Source: Amycolatopsis orientalis DSM 43388 (GTDB taxonomy: Bacteria > Actinomycetota > Actinomycetes > Mycobacteriales > Pseudonocardiaceae). Taken from it: DNA of 64,000 nt. Within the stretch, counting starts at the first letter, position 1; each line of letters starts with the position of its first letter. The notes beneath the pieces are model-generated. The model saw nothing but the letters and a program-made list of their open reading frames with translations. It was not told the DNA's origin and searched no databases. The stretch lies in assembly GCF_000411975.1 (NCBI RefSeq), contig NZ_ASXG01000154.1, positions 1-64,000 of the forward strand, in the 5' to 3' direction. Position numbers and translations under genes: made by a program. This document shows positions 8,111 through 16,662 of the stretch, piece by piece.

Positions 8111-9019
8111 GTGCGCACTTCGAAACGGCTCAGCCGGATCCTCGCCGTGGGCGCCGCCGTGACGGCCCTGGTCGGCCTCACCGCGGCGTGCGGCGGCCGG
8201 GAATCCCAGTCGAACAACAGCCAGCAAGCCAAGAGCGTCACCATCGGCTACATCAACTGGGACGAGGACGTCGCCCTCACCAACCTGTACCAGGCGGTGC
8301 TGGAGGAAAAGGGGTACCAGGTCAAGACGCAGATGCTCGACGTCGGCCCGATCTACGCGGGTCTCGCGAAGGGCGACGTCGACCTGTTCCTCGACTCGTG
8401 GCTGCCCGCGACGCACAAGCAGTACTGGGACCAGTACCAGAACCAGGTCGAAGACCTCGGCGTCTGGTACGACAACGCGACCCTCAACCTCGCCGTGCCC
8501 GACTACGTGAGCGACGTCAACAGCATCGCCGACCTCAAGGACAAGGCGAGCATGTTCGGCGGCAAGATCACCGGCATCGAGGCGAGCGCGGGCGAAACCG
8601 GCATCGTGCAGAAGACCGCGATCCCGCAGTACGGCCTCGACGGCGCGATGACGCTGCAGAACTCGTCGACCACCGCGATGCTGGCCGCGCTCGACAGCTC
8701 GATCAAGGCGAAGAAGCCGATCGTCGTGACGCTGTGGCACCCGCACTGGGCGTACTCGCGCTACCAGCTCAAGGACCTCAAGGACCCGAAGGGCGCGATG
8801 GGCAAGGGCGAGCAGCTCCACGCTCTGGGCCGCAAGGGCTTCGGGAAGGACTTCCCGGCGCTGGCCGCCGTGGCCAAGAAGCTGAAGATGTCCGACGCGG
8901 ACCTCGGTTCGCTCGAGGACGCGATCCAGAAGGCTCCGAAGGGCCAGGAGAAGACCGCCGCCAAGCAGTGGGCGGATCAGCACAAGCAGTTCGTGGACCA
9001 GGCTTTCGCCGGTCTCTGA
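8111..9019 (+). CDS. Glycine betaine/choline-type ABC transporter substrate-binding lipoprotein (OpuAC/ProX)
   Basis: Extracytoplasmic receptor of 302 aa. The signal peptide ends in the lipobox LTAAC, so Cys27 should be lipid-modified. The mature part is the OpuAC fold (TIGYINWDEDVALTNLYQ, DLFLDSWLPATHKQYW, VVTLWHPHWAYSRYQLKDL). The aromatic-rich motifs (WLP, WHPHW) match the Trp box that holds betaine-type cations. GTG 8111 follows AAAGGACG. It is the last gene of the operon and a terminator follows at 9031. Confidence 0.93.
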   Translation: MRTSKRLSRILAVGAAVTALVGLTAACGGRESQSNNSQQAKSVTIGYINWDEDVALTNLYQAVLEEKGYQVKTQMLDVGPIYAGLAKGDVDLFLDSWLPATHKQYWDQYQNQVEDLGVWYDNATLNLAVPDYVSDVNSIADLKDKASMFGGKITGIEASAGETGIVQKTAIPQYGLDGAMTLQNSSTTAMLAALDSSIKAKKPIVVTLWHPHWAYSRYQLKDLKDPKGAMGKGEQLHALGRKGFGKDFPALAAVAKKLKMSDADLGSLEDAIQKAPKGQEKTAAKQWADQHKQFVDQAFAGL

Positions 9020-9030
9020 ACCAGCTTCGG

Positions 9031-9075
9031 ACGACCCCGCCTCCCGTTCGCCGGGACGCGGGGTCGTTTCTTTTC
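9031..9075 (+). terminator. Terminator of the OpuA-type operon
   Basis: ACGACCCCGC (9031-9040) pairs with GCGGGGTCGT (9058-9067), followed by TTCTTTTCC. It lies 12 bp after the binding-protein stop. Confidence 0.85.
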
Positions 9076-9165
9076 CCACTGGCGAGACAGTGGAGGCGGC
9101 CCGATTCCGCCTCATTCGTTGGCCAGCACCCGGAATCCGCCGCTCGATTACGGCACACTGGACCC

Positions 9166-9666
9166 ATGTCTCGCGCGCCGATCTCTGCCCGCACCGACGG
9201 ACCCGACGACGTCGACGCGGTCACCGAAGCCGTGCTCACTGCTTCGCGACTGCTCGTCGCGGTGTCCGCGCGGTCCATCGCCTCCGCGGGCGACCTCATC
9301 ACGGTGCCGCAATTCCGGCTGCTCGTGGTGCTGCATTCCCGCGGCCCGCTGAAACAGGCCGCACTCGCCGAGCATCTCGGCGTCACGCCGTCCACCGCGA
9401 GCCGGATGATCGATCGCCTGGTCGCCGTCGCACTGGTCGCCCGGTTGGGCAATCCGTCGTCCCGGCGCGAGGTTGTCATCGAACTCACCCGGGAAGGCGA
9501 CCGGATCGTCCGCACCGTCACCCAGCGGCGGCGGCGCGAAATCGCCTCCATCGTGGAGAAAATGCCCGAATCGGCGCGCCGCGGCCTGGTCGACGCGCTG
9601 ACCGCGTTCGCCGAAGCCGGCGGCGAACCGCCGGCCGGAAACCCGGACGACGCCGTCTGGGTCTAG
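9166..9666 (+). CDS. MarR-family transcriptional regulator
   Basis: 166-aa regulator with the MarR winged helix (VPQFRLLVVLHSRGPLKQAALAEHLGVTPSTASRMIDRLV, residues about 48-87) and the wing SSRREVVIELT. No Shine-Dalgarno sequence is evident before ATG 9166, so it may be leaderless. Its stop overlaps the stop of the convergent tetR gene by 2 bp. No obvious target gene adjoins it other than the ABC operon upstream, so its ligand and regulon are unknown. Confidence 0.88.
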   Translation: MSRAPISARTDGPDDVDAVTEAVLTASRLLVAVSARSIASAGDLITVPQFRLLVVLHSRGPLKQAALAEHLGVTPSTASRMIDRLVAVALVARLGNPSSRREVVIELTREGDRIVRTVTQRRRREIASIVEKMPESARRGLVDALTAFAEAGGEPPAGNPDDAVWV

Positions 9667-10151
9667 AGTTCCGCCGCTACCGCACGGATGCCGTCAGCCA
9701 CTTCCTCCGCCGACGGGGCCTCCTCCGGGTCGAGCAGCCACTGCACCATCAACCCGATCACCAACGCGCTCTGCACCGCGCCGCCGACGCCGGCCCGAGC
9801 CTCCCGCAGCCCCTGTACGAGATGCCGCCGCACGTCCGCTGAGCGCTCCGCCTGCACGAGCGCCTCAAGCTGCGCGACCCACAACGCCCGGTGCTCGCCG
9901 AAGCTGTCGATCAGCCGCTTCAGCCCGTCCTCGGACAGGTCGAACGAAGAATCCGCGACCTGACCACCCAGCTCGTCCACCGCCGCGACGAGCGCCTGCG
10001 TCAGCAACGCGTCCCGCGACCCGAAGTGGTACCCGATCGCTGCGTGGCTGACGCCCGCCGCGGCTGCGATGTCGCGCACCGTCGTGTTGCCCCAGCCCCG
10101 TTCGGTCAAGCAGCGCTTCGCCCCGGCCAGCAGATCCTCGCGATTGCCCAT
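9663..10151 (-). CDS. TetR-family transcriptional regulator
   Basis: 162-aa repressor. The N-terminal HTH is clear (TTVRDIAAAAGVSHAAIGYHFGSRDALLTQAL, residues about 20-50), with a helical ligand-binding C-terminal domain. A TAGGGT -10 lies 7 nt before ATG 10151, so the mRNA is probably leaderless. It is divergent from a FAD monooxygenase, and the 84-bp gap contains a 33-bp palindromic operator (10185-10217). It most likely represses the monooxygenase and itself. The inducer is unknown. Confidence 0.9.
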   Translation of the reverse strand: MGNREDLLAGAKRCLTERGWGNTTVRDIAAAAGVSHAAIGYHFGSRDALLTQALVAAVDELGGQVADSSFDLSEDGLKRLIDSFGEHRALWVAQLEALVQAERSADVRRHLVQGLREARAGVGGAVQSALVIGLMVQWLLDPEEAPSAEEVADGIRAVAAEL

Positions 10152-10184
10152 GGCGCACACCCTAGCCGACGTCTTGCCCAGATG

Positions 10185-10217
10185 GTTTATCCAAACGGTT
10201 TGACCAAATGGACAAAC
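10185..10217. promoter_or_regulatory. TetR operator overlapping the monooxygenase promoter
   Basis: Outer arms GTTTATCCA (10185-10193) and TGGACAAAC (10209-10217) match at 8 of 9 positions. An inner perfect CAAAC-G-GTTTG lies at 10192-10202. It covers TTGACC (10200-10205), which stands 18 bp from TACGTT (10224-10229), so a bound repressor would block that promoter. Confidence 0.7.
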
Positions 10218-10235
10218 ACTGGCTACGTTCTCCCC

Positions 10236-11285
10236 ATGAACGTCCTGATCTCCGGCGCCGGCGTGGCCGGCACCACCCTCGCCGAACTCCTCACCCGCTC
10301 CGGCCACCGCGTGACGCTCGTCGAACGCGCCCCGGCCCTCCGGCACACCGGTTATGCCGTGGATTTCCGCGGTGCCGCCTTCGAGGTCCTCGCCGAACTG
10401 GGCATCCTCGACGACGTCCGGCAGCACGACACCGAAATGACCGGAACCGCCCTCGTCGACCGCGACGGCGTCCAGGTGGAGCTGCTGCCCGCCGAGGCTT
10501 TCGCGGGCGAGCTGGAGGTGCCGAAGCACGTCCTGAACGAGCTGCTGTACGACGTGACTGTCGATCATGTCGAGTACCGCTTCGGCACCTCGATCACGTC
10601 GCTGAGGCAATCTGAGGACGCCGTGACCGCTGAATTGACCGACGGCTCGACGGAGACCTACGACCTGGTCTTCGGTGCCGACGGCGTGTACTCGAAGGTC
10701 CGCCAGCTGGCCTTTGCCCCGCACTCCGCGGTGCTGCAGCACCTGGGCCTCTCCGGCGCGGGCTTCACCATGCCGAACTTCCTGGGCCTGGACCACAGCG
10801 GGCTCCTCCGTGCCTCCGACGGCACCGCGAGCTACCTCTTCAGCGCAGCTGACCCGGACCGCATGACCGTCAGCCTGACCTTCGGGACGACCTCCGGAGC
10901 CCTGGACCGGCTGCCGCGAGCCGACCAGGAAGCAGCGGTGCGTGCCGCTTTCGCCGGTGACGCTTGGCACACGCCTCGGCTGCTGGAGGCGATGTCGGAA
11001 GCTTCGGATTTCTACTTCAGCTCGAGCACCCAGGTGCGGGTGGACCGCTGGTCGACCGGCCGGATCGCCCTCGTGGGAGACGCCGGATACTGCGCCGCGC
11101 CCACGGCGGGCATGGGCACCTCGCAGGCCCTGCTCGGCGCTCGTGCGCTGGCGCGGCATCTGGCGGACGCGGCGTATCCGGAGGCTTTCGCCGAGTACGA
11201 GGCCGAACTGCGGCCGTATGTGACGGAAAACCAGGCGAATGGCCGTTCGGCGGCCGCGATGTTCGGGGGCGTTCAAGAGGATTGA
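10236..11285 (+). CDS. FAD-dependent monooxygenase (PHBH/UbiH-like)
   Basis: Flavoprotein hydroxylase of 349 aa in the p-hydroxybenzoate-hydroxylase superfamily, probably oxidising a small aromatic or xenobiotic with NAD(P)H and O2. The N-terminal GxGxxG dinucleotide site is ISGAGVAGTTLAELL, the second FAD motif is DLVFGADGVYSKVR, and the GD motif is RIALVGDAGYCAAPTAGMGTSQALLGA. ATG 10236 has no ribosome site and lies 6 nt after a TACGTT -10, so the transcript is probably leaderless. It is likely repressed by the divergent TetR protein. The substrate cannot be read from sequence. Confidence 0.88.
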   Translation: MNVLISGAGVAGTTLAELLTRSGHRVTLVERAPALRHTGYAVDFRGAAFEVLAELGILDDVRQHDTEMTGTALVDRDGVQVELLPAEAFAGELEVPKHVLNELLYDVTVDHVEYRFGTSITSLRQSEDAVTAELTDGSTETYDLVFGADGVYSKVRQLAFAPHSAVLQHLGLSGAGFTMPNFLGLDHSGLLRASDGTASYLFSAADPDRMTVSLTFGTTSGALDRLPRADQEAAVRAAFAGDAWHTPRLLEAMSEASDFYFSSSTQVRVDRWSTGRIALVGDAGYCAAPTAGMGTSQALLGARALARHLADAAYPEAFAEYEAELRPYVTENQANGRSAAAMFGGVQED

Positions 11286-11347
11286 TCGTTTCCCCGCCGA
11301 ATACAACAAAGCCCGGTCGATCCGGAAAAGATCAACCGGGCTGGCTG

Positions 11348-11420
11348 TACCCCCGATGGGATTCGAACCCACGCTACCGGCGTGAGAGGCCGGCGTCCTA
11401 GGCCGCTAGACGACGGGGGC
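11348..11420 (-). tRNA. tRNA-Glu (anticodon CTC)
   Basis: A 73-nt cloverleaf on the minus strand. The acceptor stem GCCCCCG pairs with CGGGGGT (one G-U), the anticodon loop reads CTCTCAC with CTC, and the T-loop is GGTTCGAATCC. The discriminator is A and CCA is not encoded. A tRNA-Gln lies 90 bp upstream on the same strand. Confidence 0.97.
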
Positions 11421-11510
11421 TTAGGAACTTCCCCGTTTCCGGGGCTTTTCTTGCGAGAGAGAACTTACCAGAAGCGATTTTCGCACTTCCGAGAGGGGTC
11501 CTCTCTGCAG

Positions 11511-11582
11511 CTGGGGTACCAGGACTCGAACCTAGACTAACTGGACCAGAACCAGTCGTGCTGCCAATTACACCATACCCCA
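11511..11582 (-). tRNA. tRNA-Gln (anticodon CTG)
   Basis: A 72-nt cloverleaf on the minus strand. The acceptor TGGGGTA pairs with TACCCCA, the anticodon stem-loop is ACTGG-TTCTGGT-CCAGT, and the T-arm contains GGTTCGAGTCC. This tRNA is the expected substrate of the GatCAB amidotransferase encoded further along the window, because such actinobacteria charge it with Glu first. Confidence 0.97.
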
Positions 11583-11631
11583 GTGAGGTACTTTCCCGGT
11601 TGCCCAGGTCAGTGCCGCACGAGAAGAAATA

Positions 11632-12468
11632 CTAGAACATCCCGCCGCGGACCGTCGCAGCGGGGGTCCCCGCCGCGCGCGGGGCGGGCACGCCGACCGT
11701 CGCGTACTCCGAAACCAGCAGCTCAGGAAGCTCGTCGAGCCCGGTCACGGTATGCACCCCCTCGGGCGCGCGCTCGCCGGTGCGCCCGGTCCCGTCGCGG
11801 TCGAGCCAGACCGCGCCGAGCCCGGCGTCGAACGCGCCGATCGCGTCGGTGTCGAGCTTGTCGCCGACGTGCACGGTGCGCTCCGGCGGGCAGTCGAGCG
11901 CGAGGCACACCGAGTGGAACATCACCGGATCGGGTTTCGCGACCCCGACCTCGCCCGCGATCGCGACGTGGTCGAAAAGCGGCGCGAGCCCGAGATCCGC
12001 GATTTTCCGCCGCTGATGAACTCCTGAGGCGTTCGTCACGGCAGCGATCCGAAGCCCAGCGGCGCGCAGCCATTCCAGGCACGGAAGAACGTCGTCGAAC
12101 AACCGCCAGGACCGCGCCAAAATCTCCCGCCGGCGCGCCTCGAAGGCACTCACCTGCGCGGAGTCCCCGAGGATCCCCAACTCGGCGAGGAAACATTCGG
12201 TGCGCCGGTGATGCATCACGTCGTAGCCGAGCTTCCCGGCGACCACGAGCGCGACGTGCTCCTCGGTGATCAAATCCCACAACGGCCAAAGATCGTCGCG
12301 CCCGGTGAGCGCGTGCAGAGTCCGGCGGATCGCGGCGGTGCAGTCGATCAACGTGTCATCGATGTCGAGGCAGACCAGGCTCAGCTCAGGAGGCGCCCAC
12401 GGTTCACGACCGGCAACGGCCGGCGGGGCAGTACGAGCACGCGACAGAGCGGCCGGGGCGAAATCCAC
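11632..12468 (-). CDS. HAD-superfamily hydrolase (phosphatase-like)
   Basis: 278 aa. The four HAD motifs are present in order: DIDDT (nucleophile Asp, residue about 35), the Thr/Ser motif VTNAS, the Lys of VGVAKPDP, and GDKLDTD. A helical cap lies between the first two. Closest in layout are haloacid-dehalogenase-like sugar- or nucleotide-phosphate phosphatases. The start is GTG 12468, with a TAGCCT -10 six nt upstream and no ribosome site, so it is probably leaderless. The substrate is unknown. The C-terminal 30 residues are low complexity. Confidence 0.85.
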   Translation of the reverse strand: MDFAPAALSRARTAPPAVAGREPWAPPELSLVCLDIDDTLIDCTAAIRRTLHALTGRDDLWPLWDLITEEHVALVVAGKLGYDVMHHRRTECFLAELGILGDSAQVSAFEARRREILARSWRLFDDVLPCLEWLRAAGLRIAAVTNASGVHQRRKIADLGLAPLFDHVAIAGEVGVAKPDPVMFHSVCLALDCPPERTVHVGDKLDTDAIGAFDAGLGAVWLDRDGTGRTGERAPEGVHTVTGLDELPELLVSEYATVGVPAPRAAGTPAATVRGGMF

Positions 12469-12480
12469 CCCGTGAGGCTA

Positions 12481-13780
12481 GGACACTCGCCGCGTTCGCA
12501 ACGCGGCCAAAAAGGTGATTACCGCGAAGCCGTTGCCGCTGACCGGCTCTACTGCCGGTGCGCAAAGTGTCCGCGCGGTGACGTTCACCACCGCCAGAGA
12601 GGGCCGAGCGGATGAAGCGCCCTTACTCCACGCTCCCCGCCAACCTTGCCAATTCCGAACGATCTCCGCCGCCGTTCACCCAGCTGGTTCTTCCCGGTGC
12701 CGCCGAGAAACCCTGGTGCCACAAGCCTTTCCCGCCCCCGAGCCTGAACCTCCCGACCCGCGCTCTCCTCACGCAACAACAACCACGCATAAGTTCCGCC
12801 GCAGAACTAACCACCCGAAATCCTTTCCGGAAAAATGCCGCCACTCCACACTTTCCGACCGGATGGCGGAGTCCTGCCCGAGATCCACCTACGTGAACTA
12901 CGCGCCATTACGCGAACTCCACATTCTGGTCCCGGCGGGGCGAGATCGACTCCGCTGCCGGGACCAGCCAGTCGGACTTCCCGCTTCTTGATGCCCCCAC
13001 CAAGCCTTCCAGCGGTCCCCGGCGGGCGACTTGCTCACGAGGACTCCTTTGCTGCCCTTCTCTTCGGATCCGTCCCGCCCGCGCTCGCCCCTCGGCGTCT
13101 CACCCGCCCGCACACTTCGCCTCCCGGACCTCACCCGCCCGCGCACCCCGACTCTCCGGGCCGCATCTGCTCCGCGCACTCCGTTTCTTGGGGCCTCACC
13201 TGTCCCGCGCACTCCGCCCCAAGCCTCGCCCGCCCCGCACACTCCGTCCGGCCGGGCCGTGCCGCTCCTCCCGCTCCCCCACTTCTGCGAGCATCCTCGC
13301 CCCAGGCGGTCCCGACATCCCTTTCTCCACCTCACTCGCCCCGGCACTCCCTGTTTCTCCGTCCCCGTGCCCGGGCTTCCGGGTCCAGCCCGCCCCACGC
13401 ACCAGGTCTCCCGCACCTGGCCTCCAGCCCCACTCACTCCCCCCCTGCCGACCTTCCCTTGCCCTCCCACCGCCTTCCACGCTCCCGGCTTCGACCCACC
13501 TCCCCCTGTACCCCCGGACGCTCGCTGCCCTCCTGCCGCAGCCCGGCACCCCGAATTCCCGGTTCCCACTGACCTCGCCAGCCCTCCGCACCCCAGGCCC
13601 ACGCACCAGCTTCTCTCGAGCCGGAACCTCTCCCACCCCACCCATTTCCACCACCCCGCCTCACCAGCCGCCCGCAGTCCTCCCCGCAGTGCCCACGCGT
13701 GCCCGCTCATCCCGCCCCGGAACCACGACCCACCCCATCGGCCGACTTGACGCACCCTCCGCCCAAGGTGCATCCTCAGG
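12481..13780. other. 1.3-kb non-coding stretch, C-rich on the plus strand
   Basis: No gene I can support. From about 13040 to 13740 the plus strand is almost free of G runs and is built of degenerate copies of CTCACCCGCCCGCGCACTCCG. This gives long open frames of Pro/Ser/His that look non-biological. A 46-codon minus-strand ORF (12898-13038) has AAAGGAG before a GTG but no recognisable product. The skew is the reverse of that at 560-1410. Confidence 0.55.
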
Positions 13781-13802
13781 TTATTCAACATGCGATGAAT
13801 AA
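13781..13802. promoter_or_regulatory. Candidate operator upstream of the second FAD monooxygenase
   Basis: TTATTCA (13781-13787) and TGAATAA (13796-13802) form a perfect 7-bp inverted repeat across 8 bp, 17 bp before the start codon. It is an AT-rich island in very GC-rich DNA, typical of TetR-, PadR- or MarR-type sites. No adjacent regulator gene is present. Confidence 0.55.
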
Positions 13803-13819
13803 GAGGGGAGCTAGGGAAG

Positions 13820-15058
13820 ATGACCGAGCACACGAGCTGCGTCATCGTCGGCGGCGGACCGGCTGGCATGGTGGCGGGCTTGCTCCTGGCCCGAGCGGGC
13901 GTAGAGGTGACCGTGCTGGAAAAGCACGCGGACTTCCTGCGCGACTTCCGCGGCGACACCGTCCACCCGTCCACCCTCACGCTCCTGGACGAGCTGGGTC
14001 TCGGCGAGAAGTTCGAAGCCCTGCCGCACACCAAGGTGACCACAGTCGGAATCCCGACCCCAGACGGCGACGCGCTGACCATCGCCGACATGTCGATGCT
14101 GAAGGTCCCGCGCCCCTACGTTGCGATGGTCCCGCAATGGGATCTCCTGGACCTGCTCGCCGAGACAGCGCATAAAGAGCCAACCTTCACCCTGCGGCTC
14201 GAAACGGAAATGACCGGTCTCCTCCGGTCGGGCCGCCGAGTCACCGGTGTGCGCTACCGCACCGCCGACGGCACCGAAGGCGAACTCGAAGCCGACCTGG
14301 TCATTGCCGCCGACGGCCGCTGGTCTCTGGCCCGCCGCTCAGCCGGCCTCACCCCGCGCGAGTACTACACCCCGTTCGACGCCTGGTGGTTCCGTCTCTC
14401 CCGCAAGCCCGAAGAGCAGGACGCCACGTTGATGCCAAGGATGCGCAACCACCGCTTCGCGGTGCCGTTGCCGCGCAATGGCTACTACCAAATCGCCTAC
14501 CTGGCACCGAAAGGCAAAGACCTCAACGCCGCCGGCCTCGAGAGCTTCCGCCGCGACGTCACCGAGGTCTGCCCAGAATTCGCCGACCGGGTGCACGAAC
14601 TGAAGTCCATGGACGACGTCAAATTCCTGAACGTCCGCCTCAACCGCCTGCACCGCTGGCACGTCGACGGTCTGCTGTGCATAGGAGACGCCGCCCACGC
14701 GATGTCCCCAGTCGGCGGCGTCGGGATCAACCTCGCAGTACAAGACGCAGTCGCCGCCGCGAGGCTACTGGCCGGCCCGCTCCTCCGAGGCAGGCCGACC
14801 GAAAAGGACCTCGCCGCAGTCCGCAGCCGCCGCCTCTTGCCGACCGTTGCCGTCCAAGGACTGCAACGCCTTCTCCACCGCCAGGTGATGGGCCCGGTGA
14901 TGACCGGCCGCGCCGACGGTCCCCCGCCGCAACTGATCGCCCTGCTCAAGCGCTTCCCGAAACTCTCCCGAGTCCCGGCCTACCTCATCGGCGTAGGCAT
15001 CCGCCGGGAATCCGCACCAGCGTTCGCGCGTCGCCCCGCGGAACCGGTCAGCCGCTGA
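13820..15058 (+). CDS. FAD-dependent oxidoreductase / aromatic-ring hydroxylase family
   Basis: 412-aa flavoprotein of the PHBH fold. The dinucleotide motif CVIVGGGPAGMVAGLLLARAG is at the N-terminus, DLVIAADGRWSLARRSAG is the central DG motif, and LLCIGDAAHAMSPVGGVGINLAVQDA binds FAD. Many actinobacterial relatives hydroxylate or desaturate small aromatics; the substrate here is unknown. ATG 13820 follows AGGGAAG. A perfect palindrome at 13781-13802 suggests repressor control. Arg-rich basic residues end the protein. Confidence 0.88.
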   Translation: MTEHTSCVIVGGGPAGMVAGLLLARAGVEVTVLEKHADFLRDFRGDTVHPSTLTLLDELGLGEKFEALPHTKVTTVGIPTPDGDALTIADMSMLKVPRPYVAMVPQWDLLDLLAETAHKEPTFTLRLETEMTGLLRSGRRVTGVRYRTADGTEGELEADLVIAADGRWSLARRSAGLTPREYYTPFDAWWFRLSRKPEEQDATLMPRMRNHRFAVPLPRNGYYQIAYLAPKGKDLNAAGLESFRRDVTEVCPEFADRVHELKSMDDVKFLNVRLNRLHRWHVDGLLCIGDAAHAMSPVGGVGINLAVQDAVAAARLLAGPLLRGRPTEKDLAAVRSRRLLPTVAVQGLQRLLHRQVMGPVMTGRADGPPPQLIALLKRFPKLSRVPAYLIGVGIRRESAPAFARRPAEPVSR

Positions 15059-15643
15059 CCCATCGCCGATTCGCCACCGAACACATCTCCCCATGCCCAC
15101 CGGCAAGCCCCGCCGGTGGACGATGCCCGACAAAGCGACCCGGTCTCGCCGCCACCCGGCAACAACACCGCCGACCACCCGGCGACAACCCGCGTCGCCA
15201 TCAAACGGCAACCCGAGCCGCCCCAACAGCTGAACTCCCCGCCACTAAACGGCACGCTCCCCACCGCTCAGCAGCCAAGTCCACGTCGTTCGCCACTCAG
15301 CGGCAACAACGCCCTGCCACCACCTGCTGAAGCGGCAATCACCTGTCGCCACTCAGCGGCAACGACGTCGTCAGCCCGCCAGCCGAACGCCGAGCCGCCT
15401 TTCGCCGCTAAACGGCAACAGCGCCGACCGCGCTCCGCCGAAACGCCAGCCACCATTCGCCACTGAACGGCGAGACCACCAACCCGGCACTAGCTCACCG
15501 TCCGACGGCAACCGGCTCGCAGCAACCGCCCGGAACCACCCCGAGGGACCATAAAACCGGCCCCGACCAGAGATTCGCCACTGAACGGCAACACTCGAAC
15601 CCACCGGCCAAACCGCTGTCGCCGCAAAACGGCAACGGCCAGC
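15059..15643. repeat. Cluster of about nine palindromic elements
   Basis: This non-coding 585-bp gap holds repeated short imperfect palindromes of the form TCGCC-RY-NAA-CGGC-RAC. Clear copies are at 15195-15212, 15289-15307, 15346-15363, 15401-15419, 15456-15474, 15574-15592 and 15619-15636. Spacing is irregular and the sequence between copies is not conserved. It is one of the clusters of the family described in the findings. Confidence 0.85.
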
Positions 15644-16414
15644 TCAGAGGTCCTGAACCGGATTCGTCAGAGTCCCGATGCCGTCGATCGTGATGGACAC
15701 CGACTGCCCGGCGACGATCGGCCCGACCCCCTCCGGCGTGCCGGTGAGGATCACGTCGCCGGGAAGAAGCGTCATCACCCGCGACACGAACTCGACCAGG
15801 TCGGGCACCTTGTGCACGAGGTCCGAAGTCCGGCCGTCCTGCTTCAGTTCGCCGTCGACCTCGCTGCGGAGCGCCAAGTCGGACGGGTCGATCGACGTCT
15901 CGATCCACGGACCGAGCGGGCAGAAGGTGTCGAACCCCTTCGCCCGGCCCCACTGGCCGTCGGACTTCTGCAGGTCGCGCGCGCTCACGTCGTTCGCGAC
16001 CGTGTAGCCGAGGATCGCGCTGGCCGCACGCGCCGCGGGCACGTTCTTGACCGGCTGTCCGATGACGATCGCGAGTTCGCCCTCGAAGTCGACGCGCCCG
16101 ACGTCCGCCGGACGGCGGATCGGAGCGTTCGGCCCGACGACCGTCGTGGACGGCTTGATGAACAGCATCGGCTCGGACGGCACCTCGTTGCCGAACTCCG
16201 CCGCGTGCTTCGCGTAGTTCCGGCCGACGGCGATCACCTTCGACGGCAGGATCGGCGCGAGCAGCCGGACATCGGCGAGCGGCCAGCGCTTGCCGGTGAA
16301 GTTCGGCTGGCCGAACGGGTGTTCCGCGATCTCCAGGACCTGGGCATCGTCGCCGTCCCCCTCGATCGAAGCGAACGCGACACCACTGGGATGAGCAATA
16401 CGAGCTAGACGCAC
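15644..16414 (-). CDS. Fumarylacetoacetate hydrolase (FAH) family protein
   Basis: 256 aa. The C-terminal FAH domain (about residues 60-250) has the metal-ligand motif FEGELAIVIG and FCPLGPW, and RNYAKHAAEFGNEVP, KPSTTVVGP and LTGTPEGVGP as family marks. Relatives hydrolyse or isomerise beta-diketones, hydroxyhepta-dienedioates or acylpyruvates. The start is GTG 16414, with TAGACT six nt upstream and no ribosome site, so it is probably leaderless. It ends next to a repeat cluster. The equivalent M. tuberculosis gene also lies by leuB and the Glu/Gln tRNAs. The substrate is unknown. Confidence 0.9.
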   Translation of the reverse strand: MRLARIAHPSGVAFASIEGDGDDAQVLEIAEHPFGQPNFTGKRWPLADVRLLAPILPSKVIAVGRNYAKHAAEFGNEVPSEPMLFIKPSTTVVGPNAPIRRPADVGRVDFEGELAIVIGQPVKNVPAARAASAILGYTVANDVSARDLQKSDGQWGRAKGFDTFCPLGPWIETSIDPSDLALRSEVDGELKQDGRTSDLVHKVPDLVEFVSRVMTLLPGDVILTGTPEGVGPIVAGQSVSITIDGIGTLTNPVQDL

Positions 16415-16662
16415 GACACCAGTCTACGTACCCCCATCGACAGTCGCGCACCCCGAGCGGGCACGACAGTCCCCCTCGCTCCATTCCGCACGGACGGACC
16501 CCCTCGCACCAGCTGACCGGTCACGACCGGCCTCGCCCGACGGGCCCCTTCACACCAGCCGGAAACACCCGCGCGAACACACGACCAATCGAGCCGCACT
16601 ACCCACCGCACGAAGCACACCGCGCGCGACTGTCCCAACGCAGCGCTCCGGTAAGGCCGGAA

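Noticed and set aside
12488..12520. Terminator with A-run on the plus strand near GCCGCGTTCGCAACGCGGC
   Set aside because: The A-run follows the hairpin on the plus strand, where no gene ends; on the minus strand the T-run precedes the stem, so it does not fit a terminator.
12898..13038. A 46-codon minus-strand ORF with AAAGGAG before a GTG
   Set aside because: The product resembles no family and the frame lies in skewed non-coding DNA. Kept only as a remark; conservation would be needed.
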